Shown here: positions 40,870 to 48,882 of the stretch, one piece after another
Layout: each line of letters opens with the position of its first letter
Position numbering within the stretch: position 1 is the stretch's first letter
DNA from: JAWCMQ01 sp039091255
Lineage (GTDB): Archaea > Aenigmatarchaeota > Aenigmatarchaeia > GW2011-AR5 > JACRAC01
NCBI GenBank assembly: GCA_039091255.1
Contig: JAWCMQ010000003.1
Coordinates: 1-64,000 of the forward strand
Reading direction: 5' to 3'
DNA: 64,000 bases
Position numbers and translations under genes: made by a program
The notes under the pieces: generated by a model
What the model was told of the DNA's origin: nothing
The model's input: only the letters and a program-made list of their open reading frames with translations
Database searches by the model: none

Positions 40870-41208
40870 CTATTCCTTTTTTGCAGGGTTTACGAGTTGC
40901 TGAAGTTTGGATTGAGCAGCTGCTATGCCTGACTGGACTGATTTTTCCTGCTTCTCCAGGGCCTTAAGGCGAAGCTCAATCTGCTCTTTCGTTTCGTTCA
41001 GCTCCTTGCTAATCTTGTCCTTATTGGACTTCACAAGCACAGGACCCACAGACTTGTACACGTCGTCAGTTGCCTTGGAAACCTCCTCCAGCGCACCCTC
41101 TACTTCACGCAACTGGATTGCAAGCGCCTGCTTCTGCATGAGCACCGCTTGCAGCTGCTGATTCAGGGACTGAACGTTAGCAAGGGCCTTCTCCAAATCA
41201 TCCGCCAT
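40870..41208 (-). CDS. pfdB: prefoldin beta subunit
   Basis: 112 residues from ATG 41208. Two long coiled-coil helices (ALANVQSLNQQLQAVLMQKQALAIQLREVEGALEEVSKA and KELNETKEQIELRLKALEKQEKSVQSGIAAAQSKLQQL) flank the short beta hairpin (DDVYKSVGPVLVKSNK). It forms the jellyfish-like chaperone with prefoldin alpha, which is not in the window. Starts 8 bases after rpoP ends. Confidence 0.95.
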   Translation of the reverse strand: MADDLEKALANVQSLNQQLQAVLMQKQALAIQLREVEGALEEVSKATDDVYKSVGPVLVKSNKDKISKELNETKEQIELRLKALEKQEKSVQSGIAAAQSKLQQLVNPAKKE

Positions 41209-41215
41209 TAAGATT

Positions 41216-41341
41216 TCACCTAGCAAGCACCCTCTTCACAACTTCCGGACGCGTCTTGACGACGATGCGGAAACCGCAAAACGGACATCGCACTTTATCC
41301 TCGAGCTGCAGCTCTTTGCCGCACTTCATACACTTGTACAT
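41216..41341 (-). CDS. rpoP: DNA-directed RNA polymerase subunit P (Rpb12-like)
   Basis: 41 residues: YKCMKCGKELQLEDKVRCPFCGFRIVVKTRPEVVKRVLAR, with the CxxC...CxxC zinc ribbon and the conserved C-terminal R-P-x-x-x-x-R-V tail of RpoP/Rpb12. It lies between rpl37ae and pfdB on the same strand, as in many archaea. Confidence 0.93.
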   Translation of the reverse strand: MYKCMKCGKELQLEDKVRCPFCGFRIVVKTRPEVVKRVLAR

Positions 41342-41468
41342 GGCCTTTCATCTCGCATTTTGTTTCGTTTTTTTGGCGAAATCGACAAGGCCGAAGAGGC
41401 AGAAGCGAGTTCGCCTGCGGCCCATTTCTCTTCGTTTCGCCTTATTCTACTAAGCAGCATCTGCTTTT
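41342..41468. other. unassigned spacer between rpl37ae and rpoP
   Basis: 127 bases. On the minus strand a 43-codon frame (start about 41457) runs into rpoP, and a 25-codon arginine-rich frame starts at 41425. Neither resembles Pcc1 or another gene usually found at this locus. I see no supported gene here. Confidence 0.4.
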
Positions 41469-41678
41469 TCAAGCCGCCTTAAACTCGTATGCGCCCGAAG
41501 CCATCTTCTTGCCGCACTTGCCGCACTGCCATATGCCTGCCGCCACGCGGCGCACGCTTATGCGGGAACAAAACGGGCATTCGTAGCGAGCTTTGGCTTT
41601 TCGGTCGGCTTCCAGCACAGCCTTGCGGATGCGCTTGCCGTAGCGGCTTCCGAAACGGCCATGAGGCTTGGGTTTCAT
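41469..41678 (-). CDS. rpl37ae: 50S ribosomal protein L37Ae
   Basis: 69 residues from ATG 41678. GRFGSRYGKRIRKAVLEADRKAKARYECPFCSRISVRRVAAGIWQCGKCGKKMASGAYEF carries the CPFC...CGKC zinc finger and the basic N-terminal RNA-binding segment. Heads the run rpl37ae-rpoP-pfdB-UPF0147. A GCTTTAAAGC element lies 30-40 bases upstream. Confidence 0.96.
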   Translation of the reverse strand: MKPKPHGRFGSRYGKRIRKAVLEADRKAKARYECPFCSRISVRRVAAGIWQCGKCGKKMASGAYEFKAA

Positions 41679-41731
41679 GGCACCACATCGAACATTCACG
41701 AAGGCAACGCTTTAAAGCCTTGACTTTGGGC

Positions 41732-43585
41732 TTACTTTAGCCGTATTGTTTCTAGATTTTTCGGCGCGACTGTTTCAACGCGCAGCTCATTGTGAAGGGT
41801 GCGGACAAATGTCGATATCACGGAGTTCTCGCCGTGGTTTGCTATGATTTTTCTCGGCTTGGCGCGGAGGTTTCGAATCCAACCGACTAGCTGATTCACA
41901 TCCGAGTGACCCGAAAGACCCTCGACTGTATCTATTTCAAGCTTTAGCTCAAGACCGTGCTCGTCACCTTCCACAGGGATATACCGCCATCCTTTTTGTA
42001 TTCTGCGGCCGAGCGTGCCTTCTGCCTGGTAGCCTACAAACAGGAGGCAGTTCGCTGGGTTCGGTGCGAATTCTTTCAAGTACTCCATCGCAGGTCCGCC
42101 CTGCAGCATGCCTGATGTAGCAAGCACGATGCAAGGCCCCGCGCTGTGCATGGCTTCGCGGCGCTCTGCGGCCGAACCTATTCCTTTGAGACGCGGATCC
42201 ATGAATGGGTTCTTCTTTTTGCGAAGTATCTCAACTTGCATTGCGCGCGACATGAATTCAGGATATGCGGTGTGGATAGCCGTGGCGTCCCACAGCATGC
42301 CATCAAGGTATATAGGCACGCGCAAATCCGAGTCCACGAGCATCGCAATTACATCCTGCGCGCGACCCACTGCGAACGTCGGGATTATGATGCGGCCGCC
42401 CCGCTCCACGACACGGCGCACAGTCTCGATAAGCTTGCGCTCTCCTTCATTATGCGACGGCAGGCGCTCGTCGCCGTATGTTGATTCCACAATAAGGCCT
42501 TCAACACGGGCGTAATCTGTGAAAGCGGGGTCGAAAAGGCGCGTGCGCTCGAACTTCATGTCCGCAGAGTAGAGCAGATTGTATGTGCCATCTCCGATGT
42601 TCATATGCACGCAGCTTGCTCCGAGCAAATGCCCCGAATTTTCAAGCGTGATGCGGAAGTCTGGCGTTATATCGGTGACCTGCCCAAATTCCAGCGTTAC
42701 GCAGTGCTTAATCATCTCTTCAATGCCTTTGGACGTGTATGGCGCCTTCTTGCCTTCTCGCTGCGCAATAGCGATGTAATCCATTTGCAACAGGATGGAA
42801 AGGTCTCGCGTCGGCCTTGTACAGAAGACGGGGCCGCGATAGCCATATTCGTAAAGGTACGGCACAAGCCCACTGTGATCAAGATGCGCATGCGATATCA
42901 CAATTGCATCCAGCGTCTGAAGGTTGAACTCCGAGACCTCAAGATGCGGAAATTGATGGTCGCCTCCGAGCGCGACGCCGCAGTCGAGCAGCACCCGCGA
43001 CTGAGGCGTTGAGACAAGAATTGCAGAGCGCCCGACTTCGCGGAATCCGCCAAGACCAGTCACGCGGACCCAGTCGACAGGCTTCTTCGGACCGTAAATC
43101 TTCTCTCCGAGCTGGTGCAGGAACTTTTTCCTGTATCCCGCTTCTCTGTGAAGCATGCGACGGACGCCTGCAATGACTTCCGAATCAATGGCAGGCGCGC
43201 GCTTCATGTCTGGCGTCCAGAATGTGCTTGCCTTGATTTTTCTCAGAATCTCGCCGGCTTTGCCGATGACCAAGCCAGGCTTTTCTGCGTGGATTACGAC
43301 TTTCGAAAACTCCGGCTCGAAATAAATGTCGCGGATTCCTGCTTCCGCGGGCACGCTTTCTTTGATGAACCCTTTCGTCTTTTCTTGAGCTTCAAGCAGC
43401 GAAGCGGCGGCCCTGACCTCTATGCGCTTCTTCACCTTTCCGACTGTGCGGCGTATGAACTCGCCGCAATCCTTGAAAAACGAGCGATTTTCCGTGTAAA
43501 GAATTATGTCAGGCCCTTCATAGACTATCTCGGCTATTTGCGCGTTTGCTGGCAATTCTGCCTTGATGTCTTCCAAGACCGACAT
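41732..43585 (-). CDS. aCPSF1/FttA ribonuclease (KH-metallo-beta-lactamase-beta-CASP)
   Basis: 617 residues from ATG 43585. Two N-terminal KH-like domains (about 1-150, with IHAEKPGLVIGKAGEILRKI), then the metallo-beta-lactamase core: LVSTPQSRVLLDCGV, ISHAHLDHSGLVPYLY, NSGHLLGASCVH, YSADMKFE. The beta-CASP insert has VESTYGDERLPSH, GGRIIIPTFAVGRAQ, ATSGMLQGGPAMEYL; the end has EGLSGHSD and IANHGE. In archaea this is the general 3'-end endonuclease and transcription termination factor. No deviation from the catalytic set is visible. Confidence 0.96.
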   Translation of the reverse strand: MSVLEDIKAELPANAQIAEIVYEGPDIILYTENRSFFKDCGEFIRRTVGKVKKRIEVRAAASLLEAQEKTKGFIKESVPAEAGIRDIYFEPEFSKVVIHAEKPGLVIGKAGEILRKIKASTFWTPDMKRAPAIDSEVIAGVRRMLHREAGYRKKFLHQLGEKIYGPKKPVDWVRVTGLGGFREVGRSAILVSTPQSRVLLDCGVALGGDHQFPHLEVSEFNLQTLDAIVISHAHLDHSGLVPYLYEYGYRGPVFCTRPTRDLSILLQMDYIAIAQREGKKAPYTSKGIEEMIKHCVTLEFGQVTDITPDFRITLENSGHLLGASCVHMNIGDGTYNLLYSADMKFERTRLFDPAFTDYARVEGLIVESTYGDERLPSHNEGERKLIETVRRVVERGGRIIIPTFAVGRAQDVIAMLVDSDLRVPIYLDGMLWDATAIHTAYPEFMSRAMQVEILRKKKNPFMDPRLKGIGSAAERREAMHSAGPCIVLATSGMLQGGPAMEYLKEFAPNPANCLLFVGYQAEGTLGRRIQKGWRYIPVEGDEHGLELKLEIDTVEGLSGHSDVNQLVGWIRNLRAKPRKIIANHGENSVISTFVRTLHNELRVETVAPKNLETIRLK

Positions 43586-43722
43586 GTTTCCTTTCACCGA
43601 ACCAGTTGCGAACCGAAGGCTAAAAAGCGAGCCTGAAGCGGGCGCAGCCGACCTTTATGCTTGGCACAGCGGGCTTCTTCCTTTCGTTTACTCTGTTCCA
43701 GAATTTTTGCGACAAAGAACCA

Positions 43723-44358
43723 TTATCTTGCCAATTCCTTAAGCTTGTCCTCAGAGAGCCATTCCAAACCGTCCTTTGTAATCCAAATCGCGTTAATCTT
43801 CAAGCCACCCGAAAAAACGTCGCGTTCCCGAGCTGCGCGTATAGAGCGCACCGCGACTTTTAGCCCTTCCTCTTTTGTCATGCTAGGCCTGTAATCGGCT
43901 TCAAGGACACCATACGCGATCGGTGAGCCGCTGCCTGTTGCTGTATAATCATGCTCTTCTTCGATGCCGCCTAATGGATCAACCGAATACATATGGAAGC
44001 CATCGCGGTCGTGCCCACCAAGGATAAGCATAGCCATGTAGGGGTAATATCGGCTGCCCTGCAAGATGTTGCTAAGCAATGTAGCTGCTGCGCGGACTGT
44101 GAAATCCGCGTTGCGCATCGTTTTGTACAGCGCTATTTCTGCTTTCAATATGCGTACAAGGGCCTGCACATCACCGACGCCTCCCGCGACAGTAAGGGCT
44201 ATTTTGTCATCTACCTGGTAAACCTTCTGAACTTCCTTGCTTGCGACAAGAAATCCCATCGTGGATTTTGCGTCGCTTGCGAGCACGACAGCATCCTTGC
44301 ACAGGATACCCACCGTCGTCGTCCCTGTTTCGCGGGTCTCAAGCTTTTGTTTGGGCAT
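43723..44358 (-). CDS. psmB: proteasome beta subunit
   Basis: 211 residues from ATG 44358. A 12-residue propeptide (MPKQKLETRETG) precedes the catalytic TTTVGILCKDAVVLASDAKSTMG; the first Thr becomes the nucleophile, and Asp and Lys of the active site are visible. Later GSGSPIAYGVLEADYRPSMT and SGGLKINAIWIT. The reading to 44514 is beyond a TTATTTTA promoter-like box at 44370-44378 and is rejected. Partners (alpha subunit, PAN) are not in the window. Confidence 0.96.
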   Translation of the reverse strand: MPKQKLETRETGTTTVGILCKDAVVLASDAKSTMGFLVASKEVQKVYQVDDKIALTVAGGVGDVQALVRILKAEIALYKTMRNADFTVRAAATLLSNILQGSRYYPYMAMLILGGHDRDGFHMYSVDPLGGIEEEHDYTATGSGSPIAYGVLEADYRPSMTKEEGLKVAVRSIRAARERDVFSGGLKINAIWITKDGLEWLSEDKLKELAR

Positions 44359-44459
44359 ACTAGCACCGCTAAAATAAGCAGAAATGGCCGATGCTAGACA
44401 TAACACCGAGAAGTATTTAACCTTTATCTGCTCGCCGCCGGCGTGCGCGCAGCACTGCC

Positions 44460-45920
44460 TCAGTATGTCTTTCCCACATATCCGATATGTGCCGCAGGCT
44501 TCCCGCAGACGCATTCGCCACTCGTGCGTTCTTCGACATCGTAACCGAGAAAATGCGCATTAACCGATTTCTCGATGCTTGATGCGCATTCAATGGAGCC
44601 GCACCACATAACCTTGGCGAGCATTTTTCTCTTCAATGCTGCAGATATCTCCTTCTCGGATCTCGCCTCTGCTATCTTGCTTTTGTGATAAGCGTCTGCG
44701 CGCTGAAGCAATGATGAGTGGATTTCTGAGAGTAGCGACGAGATGCGTGTGGCGATCTTTCCTTCGATCTCGGTTATCTTTTCGCCGGTATCCCTGCGCG
44801 CGACAACAACGGTCTTCCGCTCTATGTCGCGTGGGCCTATTTCGATGCGTATCGGAACGCCGCGAAGCTCCCAGTCGTAAAACTTCGCGCCTGCTGAGGC
44901 TTCGCGCTCATCAAGGTGCACGCGAAAGCGCTCCGCGAGCTTGTCGCGCAGTCGGCGCGCATGCTCCAATGTGCTCGCCTTGCTTGCCTCAAAAAGTATC
45001 GGCACTATGACGACCTGAATAGGGGCCACATCGGGCGGAAGCACAAGACCTTTGTCGTCCCCATGAACCGCGACGAGCGCAGCAAGAAGCCGCTCGGATA
45101 CGCCATAGCACGTCTGGTAGACGAAATCTTCGCTCCCATCTGCTCGCTTGAATTTTACGCCAAAGGCTCGAGAAAAGCGCTGACCTAGATTGTTGACTGA
45201 GCCCATCTCAAGGCCGCGGCCGTCAGGGAAGACGGTGTAGGGTTCCACGGCGCTTTCTGCTCCTGCAAACACGTCCGCCACGTTAAGCCAGATTGCGGGT
45301 ATTGCCAGCGCTCGGAAAAGCTCTTGATAGATTCGCATGCCTTCCTTGCACTGAGCGGCTGCTTCCTCCGCCGTTGCATGCGAGGTGTGCGCCTCATTCC
45401 AATGTATCTCGCGGTCTCGGATAAGCGGCCGTGTATGCTTTGTCTCATAGCGCCAGACAGTCGTCGACTGGTGGATTTTGACAGGGAGGTCGCGCCACGA
45501 GCGTATCCACAACCTTAGCATCTCGTACATCACCGTCTCGGACGTCGGGCGAAGCGCAGCATGCTCGACCATGTCAGTCGCCCCGCCTTTCGTTATCCAA
45601 AAGACCTCATCGTGGAAGCCCGCGATGTGAGACGCTTCGCGCGCGAGCAGGCGCTCGGGTATGACGGCGGGAAAATACACTTTTTTATGGCCGGTCTTTG
45701 CCAACAGGCCTTCAAGCACCTTCATGATGCGGTCGAATATTTCATAGCCATAAGGCTTGTAGACAAGAAAGCCTTGCATCGGATAGCGCTGATCTATTAT
45801 GTCGGCTACCTTGATGACTTGATGGTACCATTCGCTGAACTGTTCCTTGCTGGCAGTCAGCGCCTCAGGCTCGTGCTCTTCAGGCGGCACTTTTGCGGAT
45901 TTCGCTTTTTTCGTTGACAT
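44460..45920 (-). CDS. proS: prolyl-tRNA synthetase (archaeal/eukaryotic type)
   Basis: 486 residues from ATG 45920. Class II core: FSEWYHQVIKVADIIDQRYPMQGFLVYKPYGYEI, ALRPTSETVMYEML (motif 2 region), RYETKHTRPLIRDREIHWNEAHTSH, GRGLEMGSVNNLGQRFSRAFGVKF, YQTCYGVSERLLAALVAVHGD. Anticodon-binding domain from about 290 and a C-terminal zinc-like domain (MWCGSIECA, GECVCGKPA) ending in the typical tyrosine. The ATG lies 3 bases from the assembly gap at 45923-46015. Its substrate tRNA-Pro is encoded at 46502-46648. Confidence 0.97.
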   Translation of the reverse strand: MSTKKAKSAKVPPEEHEPEALTASKEQFSEWYHQVIKVADIIDQRYPMQGFLVYKPYGYEIFDRIMKVLEGLLAKTGHKKVYFPAVIPERLLAREASHIAGFHDEVFWITKGGATDMVEHAALRPTSETVMYEMLRLWIRSWRDLPVKIHQSTTVWRYETKHTRPLIRDREIHWNEAHTSHATAEEAAAQCKEGMRIYQELFRALAIPAIWLNVADVFAGAESAVEPYTVFPDGRGLEMGSVNNLGQRFSRAFGVKFKRADGSEDFVYQTCYGVSERLLAALVAVHGDDKGLVLPPDVAPIQVVIVPILFEASKASTLEHARRLRDKLAERFRVHLDEREASAGAKFYDWELRGVPIRIEIGPRDIERKTVVVARRDTGEKITEIEGKIATRISSLLSEIHSSLLQRADAYHKSKIAEARSEKEISAALKRKMLAKVMWCGSIECASSIEKSVNAHFLGYDVEERTSGECVCGKPAAHIGYVGKTY

Positions 45921-45922
45921 AC

Positions 45923-46015
45923 NNNNNNNNNNNNNNNNNNNNNNNNNNNNNNNNNNNNNNNNNNNNNNNNNNNNNNNNNNNNNNNNNNNNNNNNNNNNNN
46001 NNNNNNNNNNNNNNN
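45923..46015. other. assembly gap (93 N), flanks share 6 bases
   Basis: The base string ACATAC ends the left contig and begins the right one. If the contigs overlap by those six bases, the real gap is zero and the proS start follows directly on the upstream sequence. Confidence 0.9.
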
Positions 46016-46123
46016 ACATACAGCGCACTCTGCGCACAAATTCGGCAAGTTGAAGAAAGCCCAGCTGCCGAGCAGCAAAAGCCGAGCTTCTGCCGTTATT
46101 TAGTTCTATCCGTTTGCTTAAAT

Positions 46124-46133
46124 CTTATATACC
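46124..46133 (+). promoter_or_regulatory. TATA box for the DUF202-like gene
   Basis: CTTATATACC, about 24 bases before ATG 46152, preceded by an A-rich TTAAAT stretch. Confidence 0.6.
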
Positions 46134-46151
46134 GCGATTGGAGTAGTTATT

Positions 46152-46439
46152 ATGGTCAAAAAGGCCGAGCGCATGCTTCTTCTGGTCGAGGAGCAGACGA
46201 TACTTTCTCGCGAGCGCACGATGCACTCTTACATGCAGACCGGACTTGCGTTCGTATCGGTCGGGCTTCTTATTGTTAGGTTCCTTGAAGGTTCGTCGTA
46301 CCTGCTGATTGGAAGCTTCCTGGTGCTTCTGGGCTTCCTGCAGCTTGCCGAGGCGTTTCGCCGCTTTCGACTCTACCGGCGCGAGGTGCGCGAGTTGCGC
46401 AGGCGCGAGAAGCAACTGGGGATTGAAATTTGGAGATAG
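46152..46439 (+). CDS. DUF202-like membrane protein
   Basis: 95 residues. LLVEEQTILSRERTMHSYMQTGLAFVSVGLLIVRFL resembles the DUF202/YidH motif (L..ERT...W..TGLA.....), followed by a second helix (SSYLLIGSFLVLLGFLQLAEAF) and a basic tail (RRFRLYRREVRELRRREKQ). Function unknown. Likely one or two spans short of typical DUF202 proteins. Confidence 0.65.
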   Translation: MVKKAERMLLLVEEQTILSRERTMHSYMQTGLAFVSVGLLIVRFLEGSSYLLIGSFLVLLGFLQLAEAFRRFRLYRREVRELRRREKQLGIEIWR

Positions 46440-46476
46440 ATGTTTATTTAATATTGCGGTGATTATCTTCTATCAC

Positions 46477-46496
46477 AAGCTGCTAGCCCGCAGCTT
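46477..46496 (+). terminator. hairpin plus T-run between the DUF202-like gene and tRNA-Pro
   Basis: AAGCTGC (46477-46483) and GCAGCTT (46490-46496) with a six-base loop, running into TTTT. A terminator of the upstream gene, or part of the tRNA leader. Confidence 0.4.
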
Positions 46497-46501
46497 TTGA
46501 T

Positions 46502-46648
46502 GGGCCTGTGGTGTAGCTTGGTCTAGCATCAGAGCTTACGCTTTCCGCTTGGAAAGCGGCTCAATGGGAGCTCTTGACGCCAGTTCAAAAGCCCTTTTGG
46601 CAAGCCAAAAGCGCTTGCGGGAAAGGACGGAACATCTGGCCAGGCCCA
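46502..46648 (+). tRNA. tRNA-Pro (UGG) with two introns
   Basis: Acceptor GGGCCTG pairs with CAGGCCC (46641-46647), discriminator A; no CCA encoded. D-arm GTGTAGCTTGGTCTAGCAT; anticodon stem AGAGC/GCTCT; T-stem GCCAG/CTGGC. Intron 1 (46538-46564, 27 nt) lies between positions 33 and 34: central helix GAGC/GCTC, bulges TT|A and AA|T, inner stem CGCTTTCC/GGAAAGCG, a textbook bulge-helix-bulge. Splicing gives the loop TTTGGGA, anticodon UGG with G37. Intron 2 (45 nt, 46589-46633 or shifted by one) splits the T-loop; removal gives TTCAAAT. Mature length 75. Confidence 0.85.
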
Positions 46649-46664
46649 CTAGGCAAAAGCTTAG

Positions 46665-47087
46665 GTGAAAAGTACGGGCATTTTTTCATGGCTGTTTTCG
46701 AACAAGGGCGAGTCATTGAATCAGCGCTACCTTGCGATACAAAGAGACATGGCAGAAGACGCTCTTCGCTCGTCATCTGGCCTCGACGTCAGCGATGAAG
46801 CGCAGCGCGCAATCGAGAGATGCGCATCGACCAGCCTGGAGAGGGAGCATTTTGCAATGGCTGACGCACTAAAAGAACAGCCGTCTCCAATGGCAGGTAT
46901 GTTCCGATCGGAAGAACAAACTCAGACGGCAGCGAAGTTTTTGACCTGCGCCCTGTTGAATTTTGCGGACATCCAAACCGCCCGCAAAGCTTATTCGGTT
47001 TACACTGTGCCAAGCATGAAAGAAAAGGTTGTAAGCGCTCTGGAGTCATATGACAAAGATGTGGCAGTGTACATCACTGGGCGATGA
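46665..47087 (+). CDS. protein of unknown function downstream of tRNA-Pro
   Basis: 140 residues from GTG 46665, with AGG just upstream; no ATG start is available before residue 28. Soluble, helical (QRYLAIQRDMAEDAL, DEAQRAIERCASTSLEREHFAMADALKEQ, TAAKFLTCALLNFADIQTARKAY, SALESYDKDVAVYI). No motif. It begins 17 bases after the tRNA gene and may share its transcript. Confidence 0.5.
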   Translation: MKSTGIFSWLFSNKGESLNQRYLAIQRDMAEDALRSSSGLDVSDEAQRAIERCASTSLEREHFAMADALKEQPSPMAGMFRSEEQTQTAAKFLTCALLNFADIQTARKAYSVYTVPSMKEKVVSALESYDKDVAVYITGR

Positions 47088-47108
47088 ATTTCATTGCGCA
47101 ACGCCTGC

Positions 47109-47663
47109 TTACGCAAACCCTGTCCTCTTCAGAAGCTCGTCGACCTGCTTGCAGAGGTTTTCCGGCGTTGTGTTGTTATCGATCCTGTAGTCAACGAGCT
47201 TTCTCGTTTCTTCAAAGCCAAACGCCTTGGCATCGAGCTCCTCTTGGTGCAGAAATTCTTCAAGCGTCTTCGGGTCTCCGATTCGCGCCCGCAAGCGCAT
47301 GCGCTCGAAGCGAAGCTTTGGGTCTGCATAAACCTCTATGAGAATCATGTCCTTGCCGAAAGCCGCTTTAGGCACGCGGGCATCCTCCGGGCGGCGAATG
47401 CCGTTTATTATCGCTTTTTTCCAGCCAGCCGCGCGTATGCGGCGCACGACCTCGTCGGCGAACCAAGTTATGCCGTGCTTTTCCACCTGCTCGCGCTGGA
47501 GGCGGATGAGGTTGTCGCGGTTCGGCTCGAGGCCGCGCTGCGCGGCAAGCTCCCTGACGATGTCGCCCATCACGATGACGTTGTAGCCATATTTCTTTGC
47601 GATGTAGTCAGAAACGGTGTCTTTGCCCGAACCTATCAACCCAAAAAGGCCGATGACCCGCAT
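47109..47663 (-). CDS. P-loop nucleotide kinase-like protein (UPF0200/dephospho-CoA-kinase-like)
   Basis: 184 residues. Walker A IGLFGLIGSGKDTVSDYIAKKYGYNVIVMGDIVRELAAQRGLEPNRDNL is characteristic of the archaeal UPF0200 group of the NMP/dephospho-CoA kinase fold; then INGIRRPEDA, and a lid-like FERMRLRARIGDPKTLEEFLHQEE. C-terminal RIDNNTTPENLCKQVDELL matches the I.N.gt...L...V family ending. Substrate not certain. Confidence 0.83.
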   Translation of the reverse strand: MRVIGLFGLIGSGKDTVSDYIAKKYGYNVIVMGDIVRELAAQRGLEPNRDNLIRLQREQVEKHGITWFADEVVRRIRAAGWKKAIINGIRRPEDARVPKAAFGKDMILIEVYADPKLRFERMRLRARIGDPKTLEEFLHQEELDAKAFGFEETRKLVDYRIDNNTTPENLCKQVDELLKRTGFA

Positions 47664-47711
47664 TTGACCGACTCCTTTCGCTGAAGATGAAAGAATTTCT
47701 CATACAAGCAA

Positions 47712-47927
47712 TTAAAGCTGCCTGTAAGCTTCGAGCGGTGGCATGCACTTTGGCTTTGGTTTGCTTTGAAGCTCGTATTTTCGGATGCTCGCCTTTGCGC
47801 GCTCCGCCAGCGCCGTCAGCATGTCCGGAGGGCAGGCGGAAGGATGCACATCGCCCGCCCAACCGCTGATGTCTGCTTCCTTATCGCCATGCTCGTATTC
47901 CATGACCCTCCTCCTACGAAACAACAT
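47712..47927 (-). CDS. small protein of unknown function
   Basis: 71 residues from ATG 47927 (63 from ATG 47903). EYEHGDKEADISGWAGDVHPSACPPDMLTALAERAKASIRKYELQSKPKPKCMPPLEAYRQL: polar N-terminus, one helix, two cysteines in Pro contexts. An ATTTTAAGCC element at 47953-47962 sits about 30 bases upstream of 47927 and favours the longer form. Confidence 0.45.
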   Translation of the reverse strand: MLFRRRRVMEYEHGDKEADISGWAGDVHPSACPPDMLTALAERAKASIRKYELQSKPKPKCMPPLEAYRQL

Positions 47928-48014
47928 CTAGCAATCAGAGGGAGCAAATGGCTTAAAATCAGCGTAGCGGCAAAAAGTAAAAAATAAGTCAAACTTATCT
48001 TAACTTAAAAGCAA

Positions 48015-48878
48015 ATGCGCAGAAGCGCATTCGGGTGTTCCAGCTTGTCGCTGAAAAGCGCGCTAAAAGGCAAAATCCCTGATGCAGACCTCGAGAAGCT
48101 TCCGCGGGCGTTTGACGTCATAGGCAGCCGAGGAAAGGCCGTCGCTATCATCGAAATACCCGAAGAACTCGCGAAATACGAGCGATACATAGCCGACGCT
48201 ATAATGAAACTTCACAAGTCCGTGAAGTCCGTGCTGAAAAAGGCGAGTCCGCGCAAAGGGGCGCTCCGCTTGCGCGAGCACAAGCTAATCGCCGGCGAGC
48301 CTGACACAGAAGTAATTCATGTAGAGGCAGGCTGCAGGCTCAAGATAGACCCTCAGCGCGCTTACTTCAGTCCGCGCGAGGCCGCTGAGCGCGCGCGCAT
48401 CGCCGAGCGAGTAAGGCCGAACGAAGTCGTGATGGTTTTCTTTGCCGGCGTCGGGCCATTTGCGATAATAATCGCCAAGAAGGCGAAGCCTGGGCGCGTG
48501 ATAGGCATCGAGATAAACCCCGATGCCATACGCTATTTCCGTGAGAACGTTGCACTAAACAAGCTGCGGAACATCGATGTTGTAGAAGGCGATGTGCGCA
48601 AGCAAGCGGCATCCTGGTACAACCTGTGCGACCGCGTTCTGATGCCGCTGCCCGAAAGTGCTATCGAATATGTTGATGAGGCAATAAAATGCACGAGGCC
48701 CGGTGGCATCGTACATCTGTACTGCTTTGCCAAAGAGGAGGAACTTTCATCGCTCGAAGAGCGCGTGGCAAATGCTGCCAAGAAGCTTGGCCGCAGTGCG
48801 ACGCTTTTGGGCCACGAATTGGTCTTGCCGTGGGGGCCGAGAATATGGAAGGCGCGGCTGGACTTTATGGTGCGGTGA
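48015..48878 (+). CDS. trm5: tRNA (guanine37-N1)-methyltransferase
   Basis: 287 residues. Residues 90-115 (EVIHVEAGCRLKIDPQRAYFSPREAAERARIAE) lead into the Rossmann core: EVVMVFFAGVGPFAIIIAKKAK, VIGIEINPDAIRYFRENVALNKL, VVEGDVRKQA, and DRVLMPLPESAIEYVDEAIK, where the LPE(S)A motif marks Trm5 rather than TYW2. C-terminal GIVHLYCFAKEEE. It makes m1G37, the first step to wyosine on tRNA-Phe, and also acts on G37 of tRNA-Pro. Confidence 0.9.
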   Translation: MRRSAFGCSSLSLKSALKGKIPDADLEKLPRAFDVIGSRGKAVAIIEIPEELAKYERYIADAIMKLHKSVKSVLKKASPRKGALRLREHKLIAGEPDTEVIHVEAGCRLKIDPQRAYFSPREAAERARIAERVRPNEVVMVFFAGVGPFAIIIAKKAKPGRVIGIEINPDAIRYFRENVALNKLRNIDVVEGDVRKQAASWYNLCDRVLMPLPESAIEYVDEAIKCTRPGGIVHLYCFAKEEELSSLEERVANAAKKLGRSATLLGHELVLPWGPRIWKARLDFMVR

Positions 48879-48882
48879 TTGC

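Noticed and set aside
41342..41468. KEOPS subunit Pcc1 gene expected near rpoP/pfdB in many archaea.
   Set aside because: Neither small frame in the spacer resembles Pcc1, and the interval is too short for it.
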